64,000 bases of DNA. It comes from Massilia sp. YIM B02443. Lineage in GTDB: Bacteria > Pseudomonadota > Gammaproteobacteria > Burkholderiales > Burkholderiaceae_D. The notes beneath the pieces are model-generated. The model was not told the origin of the DNA. It worked only from the letters and a program-made list of their open reading frames with translations, and did no database searches. Positions 19,927-28,615 of this stretch are shown piece by piece. The translations under genes were made by a program, and so were the position numbers. Location of the stretch: contig NZ_JASNRA010000003.1 of NCBI RefSeq assembly GCF_030411955.1, positions 124,001 to 188,000 on the forward strand, written 5' to 3'. How positions within the stretch are numbered: position 1 is the stretch's first letter; every line of letters starts with the position of its first letter.

Positions 19927-20217
19927 TCAGCGCTGCTTTTTCTTGTTCGAGGTGTAGGTGCGGGTATAGAACCCGGGCGGCTTCTTCGCCACCCAGTCGA
20001 TGAAGGCGCGGATATCGTCGTGCCCGCGCAGCGCATCCCAGGTGTGATAGGTCTGCAGCAGCTCGCGCTCGGTGAAGGCCGAGTGGATCTTGCGATGGCA
20101 GATCTTGTGGATCGGGAACTGCTCCTTGCCCTTGAAGGTTTTCGGGATCAGGTGGTGGCGGTCGATATGGACGGTCCCGAGGATTCGCCCGCAAAGAGGG
20201 CACATTTCTTCATGCAC
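19927..20217 (-). CDS. Small HNH-motif protein
   Basis: A 96-residue protein with CPLCG (residues 6-10), DRHHLIPKTFKG (about residues 19-30) and ICHRKIHSAF (about residues 39-48). This is the pattern of a short HNH nuclease fold with a zinc-binding Cys pair. The C-terminus is basic (SNKKKQR). No partner gene such as a methylase or terminase is near, so a role as a restriction or phage enzyme is not supported. It stands alone on the minus strand, divergent from the next kinase. Confidence 0.75.
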   Translation of the reverse strand: MHEEMCPLCGRILGTVHIDRHHLIPKTFKGKEQFPIHKICHRKIHSAFTERELLQTYHTWDALRGHDDIRAFIDWVAKKPPGFYTRTYTSNKKKQR

Positions 20218-20399
20218 GCTAACTCCCGGTTGTGTTCGATACGCTTATCAGATATGGTGTTGAGCTTAAGATGCACAAGTGTTGACCCGTAATAGCGATC
20301 AAAACAAAGGCGGTTCGGACTCTTGTAACAGGGTGATGGTGTAAAATTTAACCTTACTACTTTGCAACAATTCCTCCCCCTGAAAGCGACGCAGTTGCA

Positions 20400-22058
20400 A
20401 TGATCGAAGACGACTTCACCCGCTGTTCCGTGCTGTTGATCGACGATGAGTCTTTCGCCCAGGACATCATCGCCCATGGCCTGAAAGGCTGTGCCGGCCA
20501 CCAGCTCTGCTACGAGTCGAGCGCCGCGCGCGCCGTCGACGTCGCGCGCGAAGTCGCTGCGACCGTGGTGCTGGTCGACCTGCGCATGCCGGAAGTCGAC
20601 GGCTTCGACGTCACCGCGGCGCTGCGTGCCCATCCCGACACCCACGACGTGCCGGTGATCCTGCTCTCGTCAGAAGACGACCCGGACATCAAGGCCAAGG
20701 CGTTCGCGGTCGGCGCCAACGACTACATGGTCAAGTGGCCCGATCCGCGCGAACTGGTGGCGCGCGTGCGCTACCACAGCGCCGCCTGCATCGCGCGCCG
20801 CGAACGCGACCAGGCCCATGAATCGCTGCGCCTGAGCCAGGAGCAGCTGGCGGCCAGCCAGTCGGCGCTGCACCAGGCGCAGAAGATGGAAGCGATCGGC
20901 CAGCTCACCGGCGGCGTCGCCCACGACTTCAACAACGTGCTGCAGATCATCGGCGGCAACCTGCAATTGCTGAAACTGGTTGGCAGCCTGAACGAGGCCG
21001 CCCGCACCCGGGTCGAGATGGCGCTGTCGGGCGTCGAGCGCGGCGCCAAGCTGGCCGCGCACCTGCTCGCCTTCGCGCGCCGCCAGCCGCTGCAGTCGGT
21101 GGTGATCGACCCCGGCCACCTGGTGCGCGAGATGGACGACATGATGCGCCGCGTGCTGGGCGGCGGCACCCGCGTGGTGACCGAGATCGCGCCCGGCCTG
21201 GGCAGCACCAACGTCGACCCCAACCAGCTCAATAACGTGCTGCTGAACCTGGCGATCAATGCGCGCGACGCGATGGCCGGCGGCGGCACCCTGACCATCC
21301 GCGCCAGAAACGCCGCGCCGGACGACGAGCTGCCGGCCGAAGTGCCGAAAAACGATTACGTCATGCTCGAGATCGCCGACACCGGCAGCGGCATGCCGCC
21401 CGACGTGCTGCGGCGCGCCTTCGAACCCTTCTTCACCACCAAGCCGACCGGGCAGGGCACCGGCCTGGGCCTGTCGATGGCCTACGGCTTCGTCAAGCAG
21501 TCGGGCGGCGAAATCGTCCTGCGCAGCGAAGTCGGCGTCGGCACCAGCGTACGCATCTACCTGCCGCGCAGCAGCGCCGCCCTGCACGTGACCGAGCCCG
21601 AACAGCACGGCCCGCTGGCCGGTGGCCTGGAGACCATCCTGGTGGTCGAAGACGAAGAAGACGTGCGCACCTCGACCTGCGGCATCCTGTCGGCGCTCGG
21701 CTACGATGTGCTGGAAGCGGGCGACGCCGCCGCCGCGGCGGCCATCATCGAGGGCGGACGCCAGATCGACCTGGTGTTCACCGACGTGATCATGCCGGGT
21801 CCGGTCAGCAGCCTGCAGCTGGGCGAGATCGTGGCGCGCCACCAGCCCGACTGCCAGATCCTGTACACCTCGGGCTATGCCGAGGGCGTGCTTGCCCACG
21901 AAGGCAAGCTGGACGCGTCGGTGCACCTGCTGCAAAAGCCGTATCATCCGGACGCGCTGAGTGCGCGCATCCGCCACCTGCTGCGGCGCGCCAGGCGCAG
22001 CGCCGGCGGCGCGGCGAATGGCGCCGGCAAGAGCCCGGCTTACCTGAACCTGAACTGA
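20400..22058 (+). CDS. Hybrid histidine kinase with N- and C-terminal receivers
   Basis: A cytosolic 552-residue protein with no membrane segment. Receiver 1 (about residues 10-125) has Asp60 in VVLVDLRMPEVDG, and a short coiled coil follows (130-165). The kinase core has its phosphorylated His in GGVAHDFNN, and ATPase motifs NLAINARDAM, DTGSGM and GTGLGLSMAYG. Receiver 2 (about 410-530) has VFTDVIMPG and the Lys in LLQKPYHP. The order REC-HisKA-HATPase-REC suggests it takes phosphate from, or is gated by, another kinase rather than sensing a ligand itself. It converges on the phytochrome operon. Confidence 0.9.
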   Translation: MIEDDFTRCSVLLIDDESFAQDIIAHGLKGCAGHQLCYESSAARAVDVAREVAATVVLVDLRMPEVDGFDVTAALRAHPDTHDVPVILLSSEDDPDIKAKAFAVGANDYMVKWPDPRELVARVRYHSAACIARRERDQAHESLRLSQEQLAASQSALHQAQKMEAIGQLTGGVAHDFNNVLQIIGGNLQLLKLVGSLNEAARTRVEMALSGVERGAKLAAHLLAFARRQPLQSVVIDPGHLVREMDDMMRRVLGGGTRVVTEIAPGLGSTNVDPNQLNNVLLNLAINARDAMAGGGTLTIRARNAAPDDELPAEVPKNDYVMLEIADTGSGMPPDVLRRAFEPFFTTKPTGQGTGLGLSMAYGFVKQSGGEIVLRSEVGVGTSVRIYLPRSSAALHVTEPEQHGPLAGGLETILVVEDEEDVRTSTCGILSALGYDVLEAGDAAAAAAIIEGGRQIDLVFTDVIMPGPVSSLQLGEIVARHQPDCQILYTSGYAEGVLAHEGKLDASVHLLQKPYHPDALSARIRHLLRRARRSAGGAANGAGKSPAYLNLN

Positions 22059-22097
22059 GATTCAACCGCTGGCGTGCGTCTGGCACGCGCAGACGTG

Positions 22098-22128
22098 ACG
22101 ACGCCGGCCTGAACAGGCCGGCGTCGTC
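22098..22128. terminator. Bidirectional terminator between converging signalling genes
   Basis: Perfect 13-bp stem (ACGACGCCGGCCT with AGGCCGGCGTCGT) and loop GAAC, between the stops of the hybrid kinase and the response regulator. The T-tract is poor on both sides. Confidence 0.6.
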
Positions 22129-22168
22129 GTTCTGGCGTACCGCTTTCGGCGTGCTTACTTTGGCGCGC

Positions 22169-22624
22169 TTACTTCGGCTTGACGTAGCGGCGCGACCCCG
22201 GCGGCGGTTCGTTGAGCACCGCCCAGAAGATGCCGAGGTCGGCGATTGCGCGCACGAACTCGGCGAAGTCCACCGGTTTCACCACGTACGCGTTGACGCC
22301 CAGCTGGTAGCTGCGCACCACGTCCTGTTCTTCCTTGGACGAGGTCAGCATCACCACCGGCACCGGCCTCAAGGCTTCGGTGTTGCGGATTTCCTTCAGC
22401 ACTTCGAGGCCGTCGACCTTCGGCAATTTGAGGTCGAGCAGGATCACGGCCGGGCTGCCGACCGGGCGTTCGGCGAACTCGCCGCGCCGGTGCAGGTAAT
22501 CGAGCGCATCGGCGCCGTCGCGCACCACCACGACCTCGTTGGCCAGCTGGCTCTTGGCCAGCGCGATGAGCGTCAGTTCCAGGTCGTGGGGATTGTCTTC
22601 CACTAGCAGGATGGGCTTGAGCAT
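22169..22624 (-). CDS. Single-domain response regulator (Rcp1-like), phytochrome partner
   Basis: A 151-residue stand-alone receiver. It shows LLVEDNPHD at the N-terminus, the phospho-acceptor Asp in VILLDLKLPKVDG, MLTSS, and the Lys in YVVKPVDF. It has no output domain and follows the pattern of Rcp1-type regulators paired with bacteriophytochromes. It starts 8 bases after the phytochrome stop, so both genes are expected on one transcript and it is the likely phosphate acceptor. A further target is not visible nearby. Confidence 0.9.
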   Translation of the reverse strand: MLKPILLVEDNPHDLELTLIALAKSQLANEVVVVRDGADALDYLHRRGEFAERPVGSPAVILLDLKLPKVDGLEVLKEIRNTEALRPVPVVMLTSSKEEQDVVRSYQLGVNAYVVKPVDFAEFVRAIADLGIFWAVLNEPPPGSRRYVKPK

Positions 22625-22632
22625 GGTTGGTC

Positions 22633-24876
22633 TCAGGTAACAGGGAGTTGTTTTGGAATGCTGAACGAGAAGGTCGCGCCTTCTGCTTGTTTTGATTCGG
22701 CCCAGACGCGGCCGTTGTGGCGTTCGACGATGCGGCGCACGTTGGCCAGGCCGATGCCGGTGCCCTGGAAGTCTTCCATCCGGTGCAGGCGCTGGAACAC
22801 GCCGAACAGCTTGTGCACGTAGTCCATGTTGAAGCCGGCGCCGTTGTCGGCCACGTGGAACACGGTCTCGTCCTGCTTGTCATCGGCCCAGATGCGGATC
22901 ACGGCCGGGTCGCGCGCGGCCGTGAACTTGACCGCGTTCGACAGCAGGTTGAACAGCGCCAGGTGCAGGAAGGTCGGGTCGGCGTGGATGGTCGGCAGCG
23001 CGTCGATGTGCCAGTCGACGTTGCGCTGGCCGATCTCGATGCCCAGCTTGTCGATGCAGGCCGAGACCAGTTCGGCCATGTCGACGTCGGCCGGGCGCAG
23101 CGCCGCGCGGCCCATCTGCGAGAACGACAGCAGGTCGTCCACCAGCTTGCCGGCCAGGCGCGCCGATTCCTTGATGTTCTTCAGGAAGCGCTGGCGCATG
23201 ATCGCATCCTCGGCGCCGGCCGATTCGATCAACAGGTCGGAAAAGCCGACGATGTGGCGCAGCGGCGCGCGCAGGTCGTGCGAGACCGAGTACGAGAACG
23301 CCTCCAGTTCCTTGTTCGAGCGGCTCAGTTCCTCGGCCAGTTCGGCCATCTGTTCGGCGCGCTCGAGCGCGATGCCCAGCAGCGCGCTGCGGAACTCGAT
23401 CGCCAGTTCGATCTCGGCCGCGTGCCATGGCAGGCTGTGGCCGTGGATCGTCTCGCGCCAGGCGGCGAAGCTCTGGCGCGGAGACAGCTGGGTCGGCGCG
23501 CCCGGGGGCGCCTGCTTTTCGTAGGGATTGCCGGCCCACTCGACGGTCTGCACCAGCTCCGGGCGGAACCACAGCAGGTAGTGCTGGTGGATGCGCGAGA
23601 TCGGCAGCGCCATCAGGCCGCTGGCGTTGCGCATCAGGTCTTTGGCCGGCGGGTAGACGTCGGCCAGGTGGTCGGTGTGGAACAGTTCGGTGTGGCCGTG
23701 CACCGCGAGCCAGGTTGCCAGGCCGCGGATCGCTTCTTCTCCCGGCGCATCGCCGTAGGTCAGGATGCGCTCGTCGGCGACGATCGCCACGCCGCCGGCG
23801 CGCGCGAAGCGCAGCAGCTCGGGGAATACGCCGCTGAGGTTGTCGACGAAGTCGGCGCCCTTGGTCAGGTGGCCGAGCAGGTCGACCATCACGCGCCGCA
23901 CGTCGAGGCGGAACTGCAGCTCGCCGGCGTCCTCGCGCGTCTCGATGCACAGCGACAGGATCTGGCCCAGTTGCTCGCAGGCGGTGCGCTTCTCGACCGC
24001 CACCGGGCACGGCCCGGCGTTGTGGCACGAGATCAGGCCCCACAATTTACCCTTGACGATCAGCGACACCGACATCGACGCCAGCGTGCCCATGTTGCGC
24101 ATGTATTGCAGGTGCACCGGCGAGACGCTGCGCAGGGCGGCGAACGACAGGTCGTTGCGTGCTCCGGTCAGGGGATTGTCGCCCGGCACCAGCGGCGAAG
24201 GCTGGTAGTTGGCGTCCTGGATCAGGCGGATCGGCGACAGCCGGTACAGGTCGCGCGCCTGGGCCGGGATGTCGCTGGCCGGGAACGACTGGCCCAGGTA
24301 GGAGTCGTAGCCGGGGGCGAGCGACTCCGCCACCACACGGCCATGGCCGCTGGGGTCGAACTGGTAGACCATCACGCGTCCGTAGCCGGTCACCGAGCGC
24401 ACGTGGCGCGCGGCCAGCTCGGACAGCGCCGGGATCGAGGCGTGCTCGTTGACTTTCTGCAGGAAGTCGCTGACCAGCGGATACAGGTGGCGGAAGTCGG
24501 CCGGCTGCGGGCGGTCGACGTTCTCGAATTCGATGATGAGCAGCCCGTCCCAGGCGTGGCCGAGCACGTCGAAGTGCTTGCCATTGGCGGCGGTGATGGT
24601 GCCCAGGTAGAGCGGGCGCGCGCCGAGGTCGGCGCCGCCCAGTTCGTGCTCGAGGCGGGCGCCGGCCGCGTCGCCGATGACGTCGCGCAACGCGCGGCCG
24701 ATGGCGGCGCCGGCCTCGGCGCCGGTCCAGTCGGCCAGGTTGGCGCTGGCCTGCAGCACTTCCAGCCCGGATGACAGCGTCAGCATGAAGCCGTGCGGCT
24801 GGATGCTGCCGGGCGTACGGATCGGTTCGACGTCGCAGCCGGACAGATCGAGGTGGTCGGGAGAAGCCTGGGTCAT
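22633..24876 (-). CDS. Bacteriophytochrome histidine kinase
   Basis: A 747-residue red/far-red photoreceptor kinase. The N-terminal extension carries the bilin-binding Cys14 just before EPIRTPGSIQPHG, the standard bacteriophytochrome arrangement. A PAS domain (about 15-115), a GAF domain (about 135-300, with FPASDIPAQARDLY), and a PHY domain (about 315-495, tongue motif SPRQSFAAW) follow. The kinase has His in SVSHDLRAPLRH, NLLSNAVKFT, DNGAGF and GTGIGLANV. The start is the ATG at 24876; a very long open frame upstream is antisense to the divergent kinase. No heme oxygenase (biliverdin synthesis) gene is in the window. It is co-transcribed with the response regulator downstream. Confidence 0.95.
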   Translation of the reverse strand: MTQASPDHLDLSGCDVEPIRTPGSIQPHGFMLTLSSGLEVLQASANLADWTGAEAGAAIGRALRDVIGDAAGARLEHELGGADLGARPLYLGTITAANGKHFDVLGHAWDGLLIIEFENVDRPQPADFRHLYPLVSDFLQKVNEHASIPALSELAARHVRSVTGYGRVMVYQFDPSGHGRVVAESLAPGYDSYLGQSFPASDIPAQARDLYRLSPIRLIQDANYQPSPLVPGDNPLTGARNDLSFAALRSVSPVHLQYMRNMGTLASMSVSLIVKGKLWGLISCHNAGPCPVAVEKRTACEQLGQILSLCIETREDAGELQFRLDVRRVMVDLLGHLTKGADFVDNLSGVFPELLRFARAGGVAIVADERILTYGDAPGEEAIRGLATWLAVHGHTELFHTDHLADVYPPAKDLMRNASGLMALPISRIHQHYLLWFRPELVQTVEWAGNPYEKQAPPGAPTQLSPRQSFAAWRETIHGHSLPWHAAEIELAIEFRSALLGIALERAEQMAELAEELSRSNKELEAFSYSVSHDLRAPLRHIVGFSDLLIESAGAEDAIMRQRFLKNIKESARLAGKLVDDLLSFSQMGRAALRPADVDMAELVSACIDKLGIEIGQRNVDWHIDALPTIHADPTFLHLALFNLLSNAVKFTAARDPAVIRIWADDKQDETVFHVADNGAGFNMDYVHKLFGVFQRLHRMEDFQGTGIGLANVRRIVERHNGRVWAESKQAEGATFSFSIPKQLPVT

Positions 24877-25068
24877 GGAGCCTTGAAGTCGCACGCAGGG
24901 AACAGGACGGTATTTTACCGTGAATGCACTGCTACTGCGCACGAGCGGCCGGCTTATTCGGGTGACAAGACCGCGGCGCCGCGGCGCATGTTGCGAATGC
25001 ACATCGAGATGCGTGGCGTAATCAGGCAGAGCAGATGTATGATATGCCACTTGATTGGCATAGAGATA

Positions 25069-26994
25069 ATGGATCCAGCACGGCCCATGGACACTTCGCA
25101 CCCAGCCAGACAGCCGCTGACCGACGAGCAGCGCCTCCAGTACCTGATCGCCGGCATCAGCGATTACGCGATCTACATGCTCGACCCCCAGGGCTACGTC
25201 AACAGCTGGAACGCCGGCGCCCAGCGCTTCAAGGGCTACGTCGAGCAGGAGATCCTGCAGCAGCACTTCTCGCGCTTCTACACGCCGGAAGACCGCGCCA
25301 GCGGCCTGCCGGCGCAGGCGCTGGCGCACGCCCTCGAGCACGGCCGCTACGAATCCGAAGGCTGGCGCGTGCGCAAGGATGGCGCCCGCTTCTGGGCCCA
25401 CGTGGTGATCGACCCGATCTACGACGACGCCGGCGCCCTGCTGGGCTTTGCCAAGATCACGCGCGACGTCACCGAGCGCAAGCTGGCCGAAGACAAGCTG
25501 CGCGACAGCGAGCAGCGCTTCCGGCTGCTGGTGCAGGGCGTGACCGACTACGCGCTGTACATGCTCACGCCCGAAGGCACGGTGTCGAACTGGAACAGCG
25601 GCGCACAGCGCATCAAGGGCTACTGTCACGACGAGATCGTCGGCCACCATTTTTCGCGCTTCTACACCGACGAGGACCGCCTGAGCGGCATGCCGGCGCG
25701 CGCCTTGACCACGGCCGGCGACGTCGGCCGCTACGAGGCCGAGGGCTGGCGCGTGCGCAAGGACGGCACCCGGTTCTGGGCCAACGTGGTGATCGACGCC
25801 ATCCGCGGCGAGGACGGGCGCCTGCTCGGCTACGCCAAGATCACGCGCGACCTGACCGAGAAGAAGGCGGCGGCCGAGGCCCTGGATAAAGCCCAGGCGG
25901 CGCTGTTCCAGGTGCAGAAGATGGAGTCGATCGGCCAGCTCACCGGCGGCATCGCGCACGATTTCAACAACCTGCTGTCGGTGATCTCGAGCGGGCTGGA
26001 AGTGCTCACCATGCGCCACGCTGGCGGCAGCGACGCCAAGACCCTGGACAGCATGCGGCGCGCGATCGACCGCGGCGCCAACATGACCCAGCAACTGCTG
26101 GCGTTCGCGCGCCAGCAGCCGCTCGAACCCGAGACGCGCAACGTCAACCGCATCGTCAGCGGCTTCGAATCGGTGCTGCGGCGCGCCGCCAATTCGTCGA
26201 TCGACTTCGTCCTGACGCTTGATCCCAAGACCCACAATGCGGTGATCGACGCCGCGCGCCTGGAGTCGGCGGTATTGAACCTGGTGGTCAATGCGCGCGA
26301 CGCCATGCCGGGGGGCGGGCGCATCGAGATCGTGACCGGCAACGTCCTGCTTTCGCAGGACCAGGTGCACGGCCTGGCCGCCGGCCCCTGGGTGCGTCTG
26401 GCGGTGAGCGACACCGGCAGCGGCATGGCTCCCGAGACCATCGCGCGCGCCTTCGAGCCGTTCTTCACCACCAAGGAAGTCGGCAAGGGCACCGGCCTCG
26501 GACTGGCCCAGGTGTACGGCTTCATCAAGCAGTCGGGCGGCGACGTCGTGATCGACAGCGTGCTGGGGCAGGGCACCACGATCGCGATCTACCTGCCGGC
26601 GGTGACCTCGAACGCGGCCCATTTCCACGACGTCGAGACCGAGACCGTGCTGATCGTCGAGGACGAGCCGGACCTGCTGGACGTGGCCTCCTCGCTGTTC
26701 ATGAGCATGGGCTACGACGTGATGACGGCGGCCAGCGGCACCGATGCGCTGGGCCTGCTGGCCAGCCGCGACGTCGACATCCTGTTCACCGATGTGGTGA
26801 TGCCGAACGGGATGAACGGGGTCGAGCTGGCGGCGTACACGCGCCAGAACTACCCGAACATCAAGGTGATGCTGGCGTCGGGCTATCCGCAGCCGGCGCT
26901 GCGCCTGGACCGCAGCAAGCTGGGGGAGTTCGCGTTCGTGAGCAAGCCATACCGCCTGTCGGACCTGGCGCGCAGCCTGCGCAGTGCGCATTGA
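25069..26994 (+). CDS. Double-PAS hybrid histidine kinase
   Basis: A 641-residue cytosolic protein, divergent from the phytochrome gene. It has two similar PAS domains in tandem (about 20-135 and 145-265). Each has the pattern W-N-x-G-AQR-x-KGY followed by HFSRFYT and a GRYE-EGWRVRKDG segment, so they arose by duplication. The kinase core has GGIAHDFNN, NLVVNARDAM, DTGSGM and GTGLGLAQVYG; a receiver (about 520-635) has DILFTDVVMPNG and SKPYRL. The start is ATG 25069, with ATG 25087 as an alternative; neither has a strong ribosome binding site. Its closeness to the phytochrome suggests a shared signalling network, but this is inference. Confidence 0.88.
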   Translation: MDPARPMDTSHPARQPLTDEQRLQYLIAGISDYAIYMLDPQGYVNSWNAGAQRFKGYVEQEILQQHFSRFYTPEDRASGLPAQALAHALEHGRYESEGWRVRKDGARFWAHVVIDPIYDDAGALLGFAKITRDVTERKLAEDKLRDSEQRFRLLVQGVTDYALYMLTPEGTVSNWNSGAQRIKGYCHDEIVGHHFSRFYTDEDRLSGMPARALTTAGDVGRYEAEGWRVRKDGTRFWANVVIDAIRGEDGRLLGYAKITRDLTEKKAAAEALDKAQAALFQVQKMESIGQLTGGIAHDFNNLLSVISSGLEVLTMRHAGGSDAKTLDSMRRAIDRGANMTQQLLAFARQQPLEPETRNVNRIVSGFESVLRRAANSSIDFVLTLDPKTHNAVIDAARLESAVLNLVVNARDAMPGGGRIEIVTGNVLLSQDQVHGLAAGPWVRLAVSDTGSGMAPETIARAFEPFFTTKEVGKGTGLGLAQVYGFIKQSGGDVVIDSVLGQGTTIAIYLPAVTSNAAHFHDVETETVLIVEDEPDLLDVASSLFMSMGYDVMTAASGTDALGLLASRDVDILFTDVVMPNGMNGVELAAYTRQNYPNIKVMLASGYPQPALRLDRSKLGEFAFVSKPYRLSDLARSLRSAH

Positions 26995-27067
26995 GGTGGT
27001 GGCAAGCGCACTGCGATTGCGCATCCATTTACCGCTAACTTAAAAACCGTCATCGCTTCCATTGGTC

Positions 27068-27178
27068 GCAATGACTTCCCGCGAAGGCGGGAATCCAAGT
27101 TTGCTCGCTCAGCCACTAAAGGTCGGGCTAGTGGTGCGCACGGGAACTTAGGTTCCCGCCTTCGCGGGAACGACGGCT
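27068..27178. repeat. REP-like palindromic repeat pair (inverted)
   Basis: Copies at about 27068-27100 (core TTCCCGCGAAGGCGGGAA) and 27144-27178 (core TTCCCGCCTTCGCGGGAA) in opposite orientation, lying between two converging genes. Same family as at 3094, 34451 and 63458. Confidence 0.85.
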
Positions 27179-27243
27179 TCGAGGGGGGCGGTGCAATCGG
27201 GCGATCGTGGTACGAACAGCGTTTCGCATTGACCGCCTCCACC

Positions 27244-28467
27244 TTACAACCCAAAAATGATATCGCTGATCTGGTCATACAGCTTGTCGGCCGACGGCCC
27301 CTTGTTGGGCCAGTTCAGGATGTCGAAGTGGTCGTAGCCCTTGTAGTTGCCCAGGAAATTCCAGGTCCCGCGTAGCGCCGTGCCGTCGTAGTCGCGCGCC
27401 GGATGCCCGTCCGGCGCGCGCATGCTGATCGTGTTGACCACGCCATCGTTGGCGAACCAGTCGGCGTCGATGCGCACCCGTCCCGGCGTGCTCTGGGTGT
27501 AGCTGCCCATGCCGCGCTGCAGCGCCGAGGGCACGATCCATTCGCCGGCATAGGTCTTGAAATACGGGATCATGTCGGTGCGCGGATACTGGAATAGCGC
27601 GGTCTGGATCGGGGCGACCGTGCGGTCGGTGCCGTTGCAGCACCAGCTGCCGCCCTCGGTCGCCACCGTGCCCACCGAAAAATAATAGATGTGCGGCGAG
27701 GTGCGCGCCCACAGGTTGAATTCGCGCGCGCCGTCGGGCGCCAGTTCCCAGCCGGCCATGCGGTGGCCCAGGATGTCGCGCAGCGGCAGGTCGAGATTGG
27801 GCAGGATGTTGAACACCGCATCCGGCAGGCTGGTGCCGTTGTGCGGCGCCGAGACCGTGGTCACGCTGCGGATCCAGCCGACCTTGCCGCCCGTGTAGAG
27901 ATCGCCGCCGCCTTCGTCCTGGCTGGAGCCGTGCTCGAGCAGCTCGACCAGCGCGCGGATGGTGGTGCCGCCCTGGCTGTGGCCGATCAGGTGGATCGGG
28001 TGGTCCTGGTCCCAGGCCGGATACAGCGCCAGCGGATAGTCTTGCGGATTGTTCTTGGGATCGGCCGCCCAGCACTTGCCGGGCGGCTTTTGGACCTGGC
28101 CGGGGACGCCGTGGTCGCGCACGTGGGCGGCGCCATAATCGACGCAACCGCCCTTGATCTGCGTGTACAGGTCGGCGGCGCGGTCCCAGTTGGAACTGAT
28201 CGGGCCGACCACGGCGGCGAAGATCGCGCGCGGACCGCGGTAGACCTGCATGTGGGCAGCGATGTCGCCGTAGCCGCCCCAGTAGTTGAAGCCGCTGTGC
28301 TCGAACTCCTCGGGCCCGAAGCCGAGGAAGCCGTGCACCAGCACCACGGGGTAATTGTTGGCGGCGTGCGCGGACCCGCACGCCAGGGTCAGGCAGGTCA
28401 GGCAAAATAGGCAAAACTGGCAGAGCGCCTGCACGGCGGCGCCGCAGGCATGGGCAAGGCGGACCAT
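27244..28467 (-). CDS. Secreted triacylglycerol lipase, family I.5-like
   Basis: A 407-residue exported lipase. A signal peptide (hydrophobic to about residue 30, cleavage after SAHA) precedes the catalytic domain. Motifs: VVLVHGFLGFGPEE (oxyanion loop), YWGG, GPISSNWDRAADLYTQ, VDYGAAH, the nucleophile Ser164 in GHSQGG, ANDGVVNTISM with the catalytic-type Asp, and a His in GYDHFDI. This set is the signature of the staphylococcal/Geobacillus zinc-containing lipases, unusual in Gram-negative bacteria. GGAGG sits six bases before the ATG. Four Cys residues remain after cleavage (including 108 and 132), so disulfides are possible. No lipase foldase gene is adjacent. Confidence 0.88.
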   Translation of the reverse strand: MVRLAHACGAAVQALCQFCLFCLTCLTLACGSAHAANNYPVVLVHGFLGFGPEEFEHSGFNYWGGYGDIAAHMQVYRGPRAIFAAVVGPISSNWDRAADLYTQIKGGCVDYGAAHVRDHGVPGQVQKPPGKCWAADPKNNPQDYPLALYPAWDQDHPIHLIGHSQGGTTIRALVELLEHGSSQDEGGGDLYTGGKVGWIRSVTTVSAPHNGTSLPDAVFNILPNLDLPLRDILGHRMAGWELAPDGAREFNLWARTSPHIYYFSVGTVATEGGSWCCNGTDRTVAPIQTALFQYPRTDMIPYFKTYAGEWIVPSALQRGMGSYTQSTPGRVRIDADWFANDGVVNTISMRAPDGHPARDYDGTALRGTWNFLGNYKGYDHFDILNWPNKGPSADKLYDQISDIIFGL

Positions 28468-28615
28468 CTCGCTCCTCCGATCAATGCGTCAGGCACATTG
28501 TGGGAGTTCGGACGGGGCTGCGGTTTGCGCTGCATCGACTGCGAGCGCGACAGTGTGTCTTTGTGCGCGGAAACATGCGCGCCACGCTTGACAGCATGGC
28601 GCGCCATTTCGGTGT

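Noticed and set aside
19927..20217. Restriction-modification or toxin-antitoxin role for the HNH protein
   Set aside because: No methyltransferase, antitoxin or specificity subunit is adjacent.
22633..27024. 1463-codon open frame on the minus strand
   Set aside because: Only the part from 24876 downward is the phytochrome. The rest is antisense to a kinase and is open because of high GC content.
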